DNA from: Treponema sp. | Lineage (GTDB): Bacteria; Spirochaetota; Spirochaetia; Treponematales; Treponemataceae | Direction of reading: 5' to 3' | Assembly (NCBI GenBank): GCA_024683675.1 | Contig: JAIKYB010000123.1 | Coordinates: forward strand, 1 to 60,939 | DNA: 60,939 nucleotides | Part shown: piece after piece, positions 35,901 to 44,213 of the stretch | Numbering within the stretch: the first letter of the stretch is position 1 | Layout of the letters: every line of letters starts with the position of its first letter | Notes under the pieces: model-generated | What the model saw: only the letters and a program-made list of their open reading frames with translations | Database searches by the model: none | Told to the model about the DNA's origin: nothing | Position numbers and translations under genes: made by a program

Positions 35901-37293
35901 TTTGAATATTGATGATTTGATTGTTTTTGAAAAGGGAATTTTTTCTGGAACTGCAATTGTGACTGGTTCTTTTGTTGATCCTGATATAAACGGCTTCCTT
36001 TTGTTTGACAGTCCTGAAATTAGACTTCCTTCTGTAACTGGACAAAAGCTTTCTACTCAAAATATTGCCCTTAATATCGTTAATAATGAAATAACTATTC
36101 CTCCAACCATAATAAAAACTAAAAAAGGAAATCAGCTTGAGCTGGCCTTTAATCTTTTCCTTAATAAATGGGCTCTGGAACAGATGGAGGGTAGTGTAAA
36201 AACTCTTAAAAAGAATCTTTTCCCAGTAAATCTTGTAACTCCTTTTGCAAGCCTTGAAGGTGAAATCTCTACTGATTTAAGATTATATTATGAAGCACCT
36301 AATCTGGATGTTTCCGGTTATATATTTGGTGAAAATATAAACATTTCTTCGGGCATCTCTTCCTTGTCAGGGCTTTCTCAAAATAATTCAGAGGACCAGT
36401 ATAAAGAGCCTTCTGTTCTGGTTACAACTGACCTTGAGCTTGTTTTAGGAACTCATGCTGCAATAAACTTTGATCCTATTTTGCGTTGTGTTTTTGTTCC
36501 AAATACTACTATGAACGTAAAAATAAATCAGGATGCTGAAGAATATATTGTTGATGGAAATCTTCAGTTAAAGTCAGGCGATATTGCATATCTTAATAGA
36601 AGCTTTTACATAAAATCTGGTAACGTAAAATTTAATACCCGTGATATTGCAAATCCTCAGATTACAATTACTGCCGAAACTCGTGAAAAGGATGAAAGAG
36701 GGCAGAATGTAAAAATTACTATGGAAGTAGATAATCAGTATCTGGATGACCTTAATCCAAGATTTTCTTCTGTTCCCGCAAAATCGGAAAATGAAATACG
36801 CTCCCTCTTGGGACAGGTTGCTATTGCCGATTCCAGTTCTGCTACAAATTTCCTTTTCGCTGCCAGCGATTATGCAATTCAGTCTACAGTTATGCGTCAG
36901 GCAGAAAACAAGTTGCGTGACTTGCTTAATTTTGATATATTTTCAGTGCGTACTAATGTTCTACAAAATACGCTGAATATGGGTGTTTCAGGGGCTTTAT
37001 CTAAAGAAAATATCTCAATCGGTAACTTTTTAGACAACTCAACTGTTTATATAGGTAAGTACCTTGCAAATTCTTTGTATGTCGATGCTATGCTGCATGT
37101 TTCTTTTGAAGATGGCGGTGTAAATGACATCGGTTCTGCGGGTGCTTTACTCTTCCAGCCAGAATTTGGTATGGAACTGGAGTCTCCGTTTGCAAATATT
37201 CGTGTAAACATGGCTCCAAACATTAACGCATTATTACATAATCAATTTGTACCATCTCCGTCGCTTACGCTATCGTGGAAATTTGCATTTTGA
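32914..37293 (+). CDS. tamB: TamB-like (AsmA/DUF490) envelope protein
   Basis: 1459 residues. An N-terminal membrane anchor (YILILLALISLIIAGPVRL) is followed by a very long run of beta-strand repeats, as in TamB and other bridge-like lipid-transfer proteins spanning the periplasm. The C-terminal 350 residues are the conserved DUF490 region (YIVDGNLQLKSGDIAYLNRS; NPQITITAETREKDERGQN), and the last residues LSWKFAF end in phenylalanine. It stands directly upstream of bamA, a gene pair expected for the TAM route to the outer membrane, and no separate TamA is needed if BamA is the partner. Roles in barrel assembly or phospholipid transport are from the family. Confidence 0.92.
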   Translation: MGKLYSSKRIRSYILILLALISLIIAGPVRLKLNSLVDKKLAELTGFIHEKTGLSISYNSLSPSILSNLYIKGINIFDDNGSSVLSIDKTRINYNLIKLLKGDFSSGITNVVVDGILLDIDELITLVNHFSKSSSESKSLDFVAIKENIPENISLRNIVLQYKHELLNAEIGIKNFSLTNNGAKNMLAVQLASNASASLKDLNQTISCKLELSGNITDVLDNSQLNIKISDLTNGDIRLNKLNLHADFDNNVIGLHTIQSVNPISIGADINLATGDINAQVKADKLNPLSLVNITSRQKSLKKLKAFSITTDTILKFNYLESLASYVSDTKGHLPSQIFPEAADFDFSLYGSEKALELTRLSLEGKRCSANASLSFIYKNMQLSGFFDLPFFELPNGKIVSTEIYFDSLEKGFKGFSPQIFLGDKALTALELSFLPQNDSYDFVLDVYDYAHSEESIPGQLHLDGSYLTQSNYIQSNVSLNSLYLDSLALFAAQAMDEKKSETITSFVKNLVPYVLTGDLYFSTDFKSISYNVPYVLLANTQKDNQALLLAVNGTDQNIQLNQFSLVLGSYAVEATASLDKSPDSSDLFFDMNLNSASIPYHLSGTIMDQLCTVTGDYGFDFVFRYPTKEDFTGRLAMENFPLSFMNHSFVFTTDMDFNYDKENGPALHVARFEAEEAGSAFSVAPRIIMSGSATKYGAQINSISYTDFYSALEGTADLMINMNDNVFDSVGIMMNVKNPLSEEGVILDGTVSNPDHLPLTMENLQKYIYINLQLQMNAFSLNRFVLQQHENNLITGSLFASGTLEHPYVSLNVEGASVFLANSLLTTRGNITLEERDLTVSDLNINYESFTLSGVSGTASLQDMSLKADGDIILEMMDKKLDLPVTLEIGNSIVPENSFIPDSFSARLVANDIKGNLIKKKFPIELSLLYSNKVFSLFSSDNIGLSGTYSLDGILQTNLDNKSFLQAKMDGFVTMETTNIELYDLALDLKKLNDYLNIDDLIVFEKGIFSGTAIVTGSFVDPDINGFLLFDSPEIRLPSVTGQKLSTQNIALNIVNNEITIPPTIIKTKKGNQLELAFNLFLNKWALEQMEGSVKTLKKNLFPVNLVTPFASLEGEISTDLRLYYEAPNLDVSGYIFGENINISSGISSLSGLSQNNSEDQYKEPSVLVTTDLELVLGTHAAINFDPILRCVFVPNTTMNVKINQDAEEYIVDGNLQLKSGDIAYLNRSFYIKSGNVKFNTRDIANPQITITAETREKDERGQNVKITMEVDNQYLDDLNPRFSSVPAKSENEIRSLLGQVAIADSSSATNFLFAASDYAIQSTVMRQAENKLRDLLNFDIFSVRTNVLQNTLNMGVSGALSKENISIGNFLDNSTVYIGKYLANSLYVDAMLHVSFEDGGVNDIGSAGALLFQPEFGMELESPFANIRVNMAPNINALLHNQFVPSPSLTLSWKFAF

Positions 37294-37308
37294 TAAGTGG
37301 AGAAAATG

Positions 37309-39705
37309 ATGTATAGAAAAATTCTTTCTGTCCTTTTCATTTTATTTGGTTGTGCATTCTTTATGTCTGCACAGGATGATTCTGAATGGTATTGGGACCA
37401 GCCCATTACAAAAATTGACTTTGAAGGTCTTAAAAATGTAAAAAAGAGTGAATTGAATGGTTTGACCAGCTCTTTTATTGATCAGCCTTTTACAGTTGAT
37501 ACATATACAGAAATTGTAGATAGACTTTATGCTTTAGAGCTCTTTGACGATATTACTCCTTATGCAAAGCACGCTTCTACAAGCAATAATAACGTTCTGC
37601 TTGTTTTTGAAGTTGTAGAAAGACCTGTAATTTCTTCCATTAACTTTACTGGAAATAAAAAAATCCGTAATGGCGAGCTTCGTGAACAGATTAAACTTAA
37701 GACAAGTGATATTTATATTGAATCAAAGGTTTTATTGGATGAGCGTCTTATCCGTAATTACTATCTTGAAAAGGGTTATACAACTTCAAGCGTAAGTCAC
37801 ACAGTTGAAGAAAGCGAAAATGGAATGGAGGTTACCTTTGTAATTGAAGAAGGCTCCAGCACAGTAATTAAAGAAATCCGTTTTTCTGGCAATACAATTG
37901 CTTCCGACAGAACTCTTAAGAATAAAATTGATTCAAAGGAAGTTGGACTTTTCAAAGATGGTGCTTATCAGCCATCGACTCTTGAATTAGATAAGCAGAA
38001 GCTTATTACTTATTACCGTGAAAAGGGTTATGCAGATGTAAACATTCTGGATACCGATATTCAGACAGAATTAAACGAAGAAAAACAGAGAAATGAAATT
38101 ACAATTACCTTTGTTATTCAGGAAGGTGCTCAGTATACTTATGCAGGTCTTAGACTTTCTGGAAATGAAGTTTTCTCTGAAAAAGAACTTGTTAAGCAGC
38201 AGAAGCTTAAGGTTGGTGCCGTTTATAATGAAACAAAATTTCAGGAAGATTTGTCTGCAGTTGTAAATGTTTATTACGAAAACGGTTATATGAGCAATGA
38301 ATTTTATCCTTCTCCTGTAAAGGATGCAGACCGTCATGAAATATCTTATGATTTAGTAATTCGTGAGCATTCAAGAAGCCATATTGAAAATATAATTATA
38401 AAGGGAAATTCCAAGACAAAGGAATATGTTATCCGCCGTGAAATTCCTATTGAATCTGGTGATATCTATTCTAGAGATAAGATTGTAAATGGTCTTAGAA
38501 ACCTGATGAATCTTCAGTATTTCTCTAATGTACTTCCAGAATATCAGGCAGGCTCCGAAGAAAATCTGGTAGATTTAGTTTGGACTGTAGAAGAGCAGTC
38601 AACTTCATCCTTGAACTTTGGTATGACCTTCTCTGGAGTTACAGAACCTGATAGTATCCCAATTTCTCTTTTTGCAAAGGTTGAAAATTCCAACCTCTTT
38701 GGTGAAGGAAAAACAATTTCTTCTTCTGTTACATTCTCAAATACAGAACAGTCTCTTGATTTTACTTATGCTCAGGGCTGGATTGGAAATCTTCCAATTT
38801 CCTTTAGTCAGACCCTTTCTTTAAGCCATACAAACTCAACAACTCTGGTTAATTTCTGGGATCCAACACTTTCCTTAAATCAGAGATATTATTACATGAA
38901 TTACGAAGGCTTCTCTGCTTCCTTAAGTACAGGAATTGGTCGTCACTGGTCTCCTGATTATGCAATTATTTCTGTTGGAACAGGTATTACAAACTCTCTG
39001 CAGAATAATATTTATGATGAAGGACTTTATGTACCTGTAGATACTGGAGTTTCAATGTATGCAAACAGAATTGGTCTTATAAACTCTGTTTATGGAACTT
39101 TCTCTGTTGATAACCGAGATGTGGCTTATGACCCAACTAAGGGCTGGTTCGCAAGTGAACGCCTTACCTGGTATGGTTTGATTCCTTATTTGGAAAGAGA
39201 ATTCTTCCTGCGAAGCGATACTAAGCTTGAAGGTTATCTAAAGCTTTTGGATATTCCATTCTCTGAAGCCTGGTCATTGCAGTTTGTTCTTGCCGGCTAT
39301 ACAGGAATTCACTGTCTCTTCCCAACAGAATCTGGAATTAGTGAATCAAATAAGCTTTATATTGATGGTATGTTTAATGGACGTGGCTGGACAGAAGCTT
39401 ATCGTTCTACAAAGGGACAGTTTATGCTTTCTAATAGACTTGAGCTTCGTATGCCTGTAGTGCCTGGAATTATTGGTATTGATGGCTTCTTTGATGCAGT
39501 TGCAATTAAGGATACTGTTGCTGATGCTCAAAATCTTTCCATAGACGATTTCTATTTCAGCTATGGACCTGGACTTAGATTCCTGCTTCCTCAGTTCCCA
39601 TTGCATTTGCTTTTTGCCTGGAAGTTTAGAGTGCAGGATGGTGTTGCGGCATTTGATGACGAACCATTCCAGTTTGTACTTTCCTTTAATATTACAAATC
39701 GCTAA
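37309..39705 (+). CDS. bamA: Outer-membrane assembly factor BamA
   Basis: About 798 residues. A signal peptide (MYRKILSVLFILFGCAFF, cut near SAQ) is followed by five POTRA-like units (ITKIDFEGLKNVKKSELNGL; VISSINFTGNKKIRNGELR; IKEIRFSGNTIASDRTLKN; TYAGLRLSGNEVFSEKELV; IENIIIKGNSKTKEYVIRR). The barrel begins near residue 430 (SLNFGMTFSG) and includes an NLFGEGKTISSS strand and the AYRSTKGQFMLSNRLELRMP segment. BamA inserts beta-barrel proteins; T. pallidum TP0326 is the counterpart. ATG 37309 is 6 bases after GGAG; ATG 37306 and GTG 37297 are alternatives. Confidence 0.95.
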   Translation: MYRKILSVLFILFGCAFFMSAQDDSEWYWDQPITKIDFEGLKNVKKSELNGLTSSFIDQPFTVDTYTEIVDRLYALELFDDITPYAKHASTSNNNVLLVFEVVERPVISSINFTGNKKIRNGELREQIKLKTSDIYIESKVLLDERLIRNYYLEKGYTTSSVSHTVEESENGMEVTFVIEEGSSTVIKEIRFSGNTIASDRTLKNKIDSKEVGLFKDGAYQPSTLELDKQKLITYYREKGYADVNILDTDIQTELNEEKQRNEITITFVIQEGAQYTYAGLRLSGNEVFSEKELVKQQKLKVGAVYNETKFQEDLSAVVNVYYENGYMSNEFYPSPVKDADRHEISYDLVIREHSRSHIENIIIKGNSKTKEYVIRREIPIESGDIYSRDKIVNGLRNLMNLQYFSNVLPEYQAGSEENLVDLVWTVEEQSTSSLNFGMTFSGVTEPDSIPISLFAKVENSNLFGEGKTISSSVTFSNTEQSLDFTYAQGWIGNLPISFSQTLSLSHTNSTTLVNFWDPTLSLNQRYYYMNYEGFSASLSTGIGRHWSPDYAIISVGTGITNSLQNNIYDEGLYVPVDTGVSMYANRIGLINSVYGTFSVDNRDVAYDPTKGWFASERLTWYGLIPYLEREFFLRSDTKLEGYLKLLDIPFSEAWSLQFVLAGYTGIHCLFPTESGISESNKLYIDGMFNGRGWTEAYRSTKGQFMLSNRLELRMPVVPGIIGIDGFFDAVAIKDTVADAQNLSIDDFYFSYGPGLRFLLPQFPLHLLFAWKFRVQDGVAAFDDEPFQFVLSFNITNR

Positions 39706-39726
39706 AATAAATAAAAAGGATTTTGT

Positions 39727-40248
39727 ATGAAGAAAAAGATTTTTACACTTTTAGCAGTTTTTATGACATTTTCAATTCTTCCTGTATTTGCACAGCAGAT
39801 TACAAAATTTGGTGTAGTAGATACAGCAAAGGTTTATAGTGCTTATTATAGAAATTCAGCACCTATTCGTAATTATGAAAAGAAAAAGTCTGAATTTCAG
39901 GCAGAAATTGATAAACAAATGGAAGATTTGCGTAAACTCCAGCAAAAAAAGCTTGATTACGAAAATTCCGGAAATGATACAGCTGCCTTAAAAACTGAAA
40001 CTGAAATCTCAAAGAAGAAGGATTATCTTACAGAATATACAAATGCAAAAAATGTAGAGCTTGAGCTTTTGCAGAAGAATCTTCAGAATTCTGATGAATT
40101 TTACAAGACTCTTTACAATACACTTAATAAAATTGCAGAAAGTGGTGGATATAGTATGATTCTTAGTCTGCAGGATGCTAATGCAATCCTTTGGTACAGT
40201 TCATCTGTTGATATTACAGCTCAGGTAATTGCAGAACTGGGACTTTAA
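39727..40248 (+). CDS. skp: Skp/OmpH-family periplasmic chaperone
   Basis: 173 residues with a signal peptide (MKKKIFTLLAVFMTFSILPVFA). The mature protein opens with KFGVVDTAKVYSAYYRNSAP, the Skp family start, and then a long helical hairpin rich in Lys, Glu and Gln (residues about 50-130) that forms the tentacles holding unfolded outer-membrane proteins. The order bamA-skp is common in bacteria and supports the call. AAGGA lies ahead of the start. The stop overlaps the mutS ATG by one base. Confidence 0.9.
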   Translation: MKKKIFTLLAVFMTFSILPVFAQQITKFGVVDTAKVYSAYYRNSAPIRNYEKKKSEFQAEIDKQMEDLRKLQQKKLDYENSGNDTAALKTETEISKKKDYLTEYTNAKNVELELLQKNLQNSDEFYKTLYNTLNKIAESGGYSMILSLQDANAILWYSSSVDITAQVIAELGL

Positions 40249-42854
40249 TGGCAGAAGTGCATTCAGAAACCCCGATGATGATTCAATATCGGGGAATAAA
40301 AGAAAAGTATAAATCAGAAGTTGTTTTTTTTCGTCTTGGGGATTTTTATGAAATGTTTGATGATGATGCCCGGGACGTTTCTGCTTTATTAAATCTGACA
40401 CTAACACACAGAGCTGGTCAGCCCATGTGTGGTATTCCTTATCATGCAGCAAAAATCTATATAGCCCGCTTATTAAGGCTTGGAAAAAAAATTGTAATCT
40501 GCGAACAGGTTGGCGAAATCCCTAAGGGGGGGAAGGGCATTACAGAGCGCAAGGTAGTTGAAATAATAACTCCTGGAACAGCCGTAGAAGAAGAATATCT
40601 TGATGGTTATAAGGCTAATTATCTGGCAGCTCTTTCAATTTCTAAAGGAAGAGCTGGTTTTGCTTTTATTGATGTAAGTACCGGCAGCTTCAGGGCAACT
40701 TCCTGGCCTGCTTCCAGAATGAATGAAAATTTTGCAAAGGAATTAAATAGGGCAAAACCTAGTGAAATACTTCTTCCTTTATCCCTAAAGAAGAATGAAG
40801 CTATCCAGTCAGCTCTGCTGTCTTCAGGAAATTTATCTGTTTCTTATTATCCTGATTGGGATTTTTCACCAGACTTATCCTTTAAAAAGCTTACTAAACA
40901 GTTTAACACAGCAAATCTCAAGGCCTTTGGGCTAGAAGAGTCTTCTGCTGAAGTTGTTCCTGCCGGTTTTCTTATAGATTATCTGGAAAAAACAACTAAC
41001 TCAGAAATTCCTCATATAAATTCCATAAATGTTTATTCAGATGAACAGTTCCTTATGCTGGATGATTCTTCTAGAAGAAATCTTGAAATAACGGAAAATA
41101 TGAGGGATGGAACAATTCAATTTTCTTTATTTGAATGTGTGAACTTTACCAGAACTCCTATGGGGGGAAGACTGCTTAAAAACTGGCTCCTTTTTCCATT
41201 AACAGATTGTAAACAGATTGAAGCCCGCCAGCAGTATATTTCAACCTTTTATGATAACCGTAATCTTTTAGAAAAGTTAAAAAATGATTTATCAGAAATC
41301 TTAGATATAGAAAGACTTGCCGGAAGAATTGCAATGGATAAAGCTCATGCAAAAAATCTTCTTGCTCTTGCTTCAAGTCTTCGGGCCTGGAACAATATAA
41401 AAGAATACCTTAATGCTTATGATTTTTCATTTGTTTCTTCTGAACAGGCACTAGAAATCTGTACACTTATTGAAAATTCCATTTTGGATAATCCTTCAAC
41501 TTCTCTAACCGAAGGTGGAATAATAAAAGAGGGCTGGTCTGAAGAACTGGACCATTGGCGCTCTATTCATGACAACTTTAATCAGATTTTGGCTGATTAC
41601 GAGGCTGAAGAAAAAGAAAAAACTGGAATTACAACTTTAAGAATCAAATATACAAATGCTTTTGGTTATTTTATCGAGGTTTCAAAAGGCAAATTAGCTT
41701 CTGTGCCACCTCATTTTATTATGAGACGTTCTTTAGTTAATGGTGACCGTTATACTACAGAAAGACTTCAGGAGCTTGAGCAGGAATTAAATGAATCTTC
41801 AACAAAAATCCTTGAGCTTGAAAGAGATTTATTTGTAGAAATCAGAAATAACCTTCATAAATATATATCTTATCTTTTGCAGATTTCTGATGAGGTTGCC
41901 TACACAGATGTTGCTGTTTCGCTTGCAATTGCGGCTATTCAAAATAATTGGACCCGTCCGATAATCGATAATTCTACGGTTTTTGAAATAAAGGATGGAA
42001 GACACCCTGTAGTAGAAAAGCATCTTCCTATAGGGGAGTTTGTAGCAAATTCCTCTATGCTTTCTTCTGATGAAGATGGAAAGCCTTCCTTTGCACTTAT
42101 AACAGGCCCAAACATGGCTGGTAAAAGTACTTATCTTAGACAGAATGCTTTGATTGGACTTTTGGCTCAAACAGGCTCCTTTGTTCCTGCATCTTATGCA
42201 AGAATTGGAATTATAGATAGAATATTCTGTAGAGTTGGTGCTTCTGATAATCTTGCCAAGGGGGAGTCTACCTTCCTTGTTGAAATGACTGAAACTGCAA
42301 ATATCCTGCATTGTGCAACAAAGCATTCTCTGGTAATTATGGATGAAGTTGGTCGTGGAACTTCCACCGAAGACGGCCTTGCCATAGCACGTGCTGTTTC
42401 TGAATATCTTCTGGATAATATAAAATGCCGTACTTTCTTTGCAACTCATTATCATGAGCTTTCAAGAATGGAGCATCCTTCTTTAATTTTCCTTTGCATG
42501 GATGTTCTTGAACAAAATGGTTCTGTAGTATTCTTAAGAAAGGTAAAGGAAGGGGTAACAGGTAACTCTTATGGTATACATGTTGCCAAGCTTGCAGGCC
42601 TTCCTGTTGATGTAATAGAAAGGGCTAATCAAATTCTTGCTCATATACAAAAGCTTGCTTCAAATAATCCTCTTGTTCTAACTGATTTGCCAGAGGCTAA
42701 AGCTGCAAAAAAAGAAGAAGCTAGAATGCCAGGCTTATTTAGTGATGAAGAAATAATTATTTCAGAGATTCTTTCTGCTGATACTGATAATCTTACTCCA
42801 ATAAATGCCCTGCAAAATATAGCCCGCTGGAAAAAAACATTATCTGGCCTTTAA
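40248..42854 (+). CDS. mutS: DNA mismatch repair protein MutS
   Basis: 868 residues, normal MutS length. The mismatch-reading Phe-x-Glu motif is in GDFYEMF near residue 30. The ATPase has GPNMAGKSTYLRQ (Walker A) and MDEVGRGTSTEDGLAIA (Walker B and signature), with FATHYHELSRME after it. The C-terminus carries a helical region for dimer and tetramer contacts. The ATG overlaps the skp stop (TAATG), so it is probably the last gene of the tamB-bamA-skp unit. MutL is not in the window. Confidence 0.97.
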   Translation: MAEVHSETPMMIQYRGIKEKYKSEVVFFRLGDFYEMFDDDARDVSALLNLTLTHRAGQPMCGIPYHAAKIYIARLLRLGKKIVICEQVGEIPKGGKGITERKVVEIITPGTAVEEEYLDGYKANYLAALSISKGRAGFAFIDVSTGSFRATSWPASRMNENFAKELNRAKPSEILLPLSLKKNEAIQSALLSSGNLSVSYYPDWDFSPDLSFKKLTKQFNTANLKAFGLEESSAEVVPAGFLIDYLEKTTNSEIPHINSINVYSDEQFLMLDDSSRRNLEITENMRDGTIQFSLFECVNFTRTPMGGRLLKNWLLFPLTDCKQIEARQQYISTFYDNRNLLEKLKNDLSEILDIERLAGRIAMDKAHAKNLLALASSLRAWNNIKEYLNAYDFSFVSSEQALEICTLIENSILDNPSTSLTEGGIIKEGWSEELDHWRSIHDNFNQILADYEAEEKEKTGITTLRIKYTNAFGYFIEVSKGKLASVPPHFIMRRSLVNGDRYTTERLQELEQELNESSTKILELERDLFVEIRNNLHKYISYLLQISDEVAYTDVAVSLAIAAIQNNWTRPIIDNSTVFEIKDGRHPVVEKHLPIGEFVANSSMLSSDEDGKPSFALITGPNMAGKSTYLRQNALIGLLAQTGSFVPASYARIGIIDRIFCRVGASDNLAKGESTFLVEMTETANILHCATKHSLVIMDEVGRGTSTEDGLAIARAVSEYLLDNIKCRTFFATHYHELSRMEHPSLIFLCMDVLEQNGSVVFLRKVKEGVTGNSYGIHVAKLAGLPVDVIERANQILAHIQKLASNNPLVLTDLPEAKAAKKEEARMPGLFSDEEIIISEILSADTDNLTPINALQNIARWKKTLSGL

Positions 42855-42913
42855 TGTAAATAAAAATCCTAAAAAACAGCATGTTTTAACATATTTTTGC
42901 ATATTATATATAT

Positions 42914-43654
42914 GTGAATAAATTTGTTTTTGAAGCAAAGCACTTTTTACTCAAAGCCCTTCGTTTATTCTTCTATTCTGTCCGTGGTGGAAATACTTGT
43001 CTTATTTGTGGACTGCATACGTCTTTGTTCCCTGTGTGCAGGCAATGTAAATTAAAGTATTTTAAGCTGCCGGATAGGTGGGAAGAAGAACGGTGTTCTG
43101 TTTGTGGTAAAGAGCTTATATCTTCCAGAGACAAATGTATGAAATGCCGTCAAGATAGAGTGCTGGTTCATGTAGACAGACTTTATCCCCTTTATTCCTA
43201 TAGACTATGGAACAAAAGCCTTATGTTTAAATGGAAAATTAGTGGAGAAAGGTGTCTTTCTGAATTCTTTGCTCAATTAGCAGCTGATTTTTTGAAAAAA
43301 ATAAAAGTGTCAGAAATTATTCCTATTCCTCCTAGAAAAGGAAAAATCAGAAAAAAGGGCTGGGATCAGATTAATGAGCTTGTACTCTATCTTAAATGGC
43401 ACTATGGCTTTCAGATTTTAGAGGCTTTGGAAAGATGTTCTCAGGAGGAACAGAAAAAACTGGATCGACAGCAGCGCTTAGAGCATATAAAATCTGCCTA
43501 TAAATTAAAGCCTGGAATAAAAAAAATACCAGAGGAGGTGTGGCTTATAGATGATGTAAGTACAACTGGTTCTACCTTAGAAAGTTGTGCGTCTGTATTA
43601 AAAGCGGCTGGTGCAAAAAAAGTCTATGCACTTACATTGTTTACTGTCGATTAA
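42914..43654 (+). CDS. ComF-family phosphoribosyltransferase-like protein
   Basis: 246 residues. Four CxxC-type pairs (CLICG, CRQC, CSVCG, CMKC) near residues 25-85 form zinc fingers, followed by a phosphoribosyltransferase-like domain whose PRPP loop reads VWLIDDVSTTGSTLE. ComF helps DNA uptake in competent bacteria, but homologues are widespread and the role here is unknown; other competence genes are not in view. The start is a GTG directly behind an AT-rich -10-like stretch (TATTAT at 42902-42907) with no ribosome site. A small AT-rich inverted repeat lies upstream at 42873-42887. Confidence 0.88.
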   Translation: MNKFVFEAKHFLLKALRLFFYSVRGGNTCLICGLHTSLFPVCRQCKLKYFKLPDRWEEERCSVCGKELISSRDKCMKCRQDRVLVHVDRLYPLYSYRLWNKSLMFKWKISGERCLSEFFAQLAADFLKKIKVSEIIPIPPRKGKIRKKGWDQINELVLYLKWHYGFQILEALERCSQEEQKKLDRQQRLEHIKSAYKLKPGIKKIPEEVWLIDDVSTTGSTLESCASVLKAAGAKKVYALTLFTVD

Positions 43655-43673
43655 AAAATATCTTAGGTTTGCA

Positions 43674-43702
43674 TTGCAAATTCTGTATTTTCAGAGTATT
43701 AT
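43674..43702 (+). promoter_or_regulatory. Sigma70-type promoter of cheW
   Basis: TTGCAA at 43674-43679, exactly 17 bases, then TATTAT at 43697-43702. The start point is expected near 43709 and the leader holds AGGAG at 43722-43726, 5 bases before the ATG. In contrast with several genes here, this one has a conventional leader. Confidence 0.65.
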
Positions 43703-43731
43703 TATAAGATAGAATATTAACAGGAGTAGAT

Positions 43732-44211
43732 ATGGCAGGTGAATCTCAATTTCAGTTAGTAACTTTCCATCTTGGAGAGGAACTGTACGGTGTTAACATC
43801 ATGGATGTAAAGGAAATCGTCCGCCTACAAAATGTACGTGTAATTCCAAATGCTCCATTCTATGTGGAAGGAATCATCAATCTTCGTGGCGAAATTATTC
43901 CTATTATAGACTTACACAAACGCTTTAAGCTCCAGACTATGGCTCGTTCCTCAGATGATGATGTGGACATCGATGGTGGTTTTATTATTCTTAATATAGA
44001 TGGAAACAAAATCGGTATTATCATTGATAAAGTGGAACGTGTAGTTACTGTAAAAGCAGAAGAGGTAAAAGAGCCTCCTCAGATGCTCAGCGGAATTGGT
44101 ACTGAATATATTGAAGGTGTTGTTCGCGAAAAGCAGGGGTACCTGATTATGTTGAACACTCGTAAATTATTCAATGCAAAAGAATTGCAGAGCATTGTCG
44201 AAGTTCAGTAA
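43732..44211 (+). CDS. cheW: Chemotaxis coupling protein CheW
   Basis: 159-residue CheW, which joins methyl-accepting receptors to the kinase CheA. Visible family segments are QLVTFHLGEELYGVNIMDVKEI at the start, VRVIPNAPFYVEGIINLRGEIIPIIDL with the conserved arginine, and a C-terminal IEGVVREKQGYLIMLN. No CheA, CheY or receptor gene is adjacent, so this is a second, dispersed cheW locus. From memory the order cheW - DegT-like - NAD kinase - recN also occurs in T. pallidum (TP0439-TP0442). Confidence 0.96.
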   Translation: MAGESQFQLVTFHLGEELYGVNIMDVKEIVRLQNVRVIPNAPFYVEGIINLRGEIIPIIDLHKRFKLQTMARSSDDDVDIDGGFIILNIDGNKIGIIIDKVERVVTVKAEEVKEPPQMLSGIGTEYIEGVVREKQGYLIMLNTRKLFNAKELQSIVEVQ

Positions 44212-44213
44212 TA

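Noticed and set aside
41829-42455. 208-codon minus-strand frame inside mutS
   Set aside because: Lies opposite the conserved ATPase part of MutS; composition is typical of an antisense artefact.
42873-42887. AAAACA-GCA-TGTTTT inverted repeat after mutS as a terminator
   Set aside because: Six weak pairs with a 3-base loop and no T run; too weak to call.
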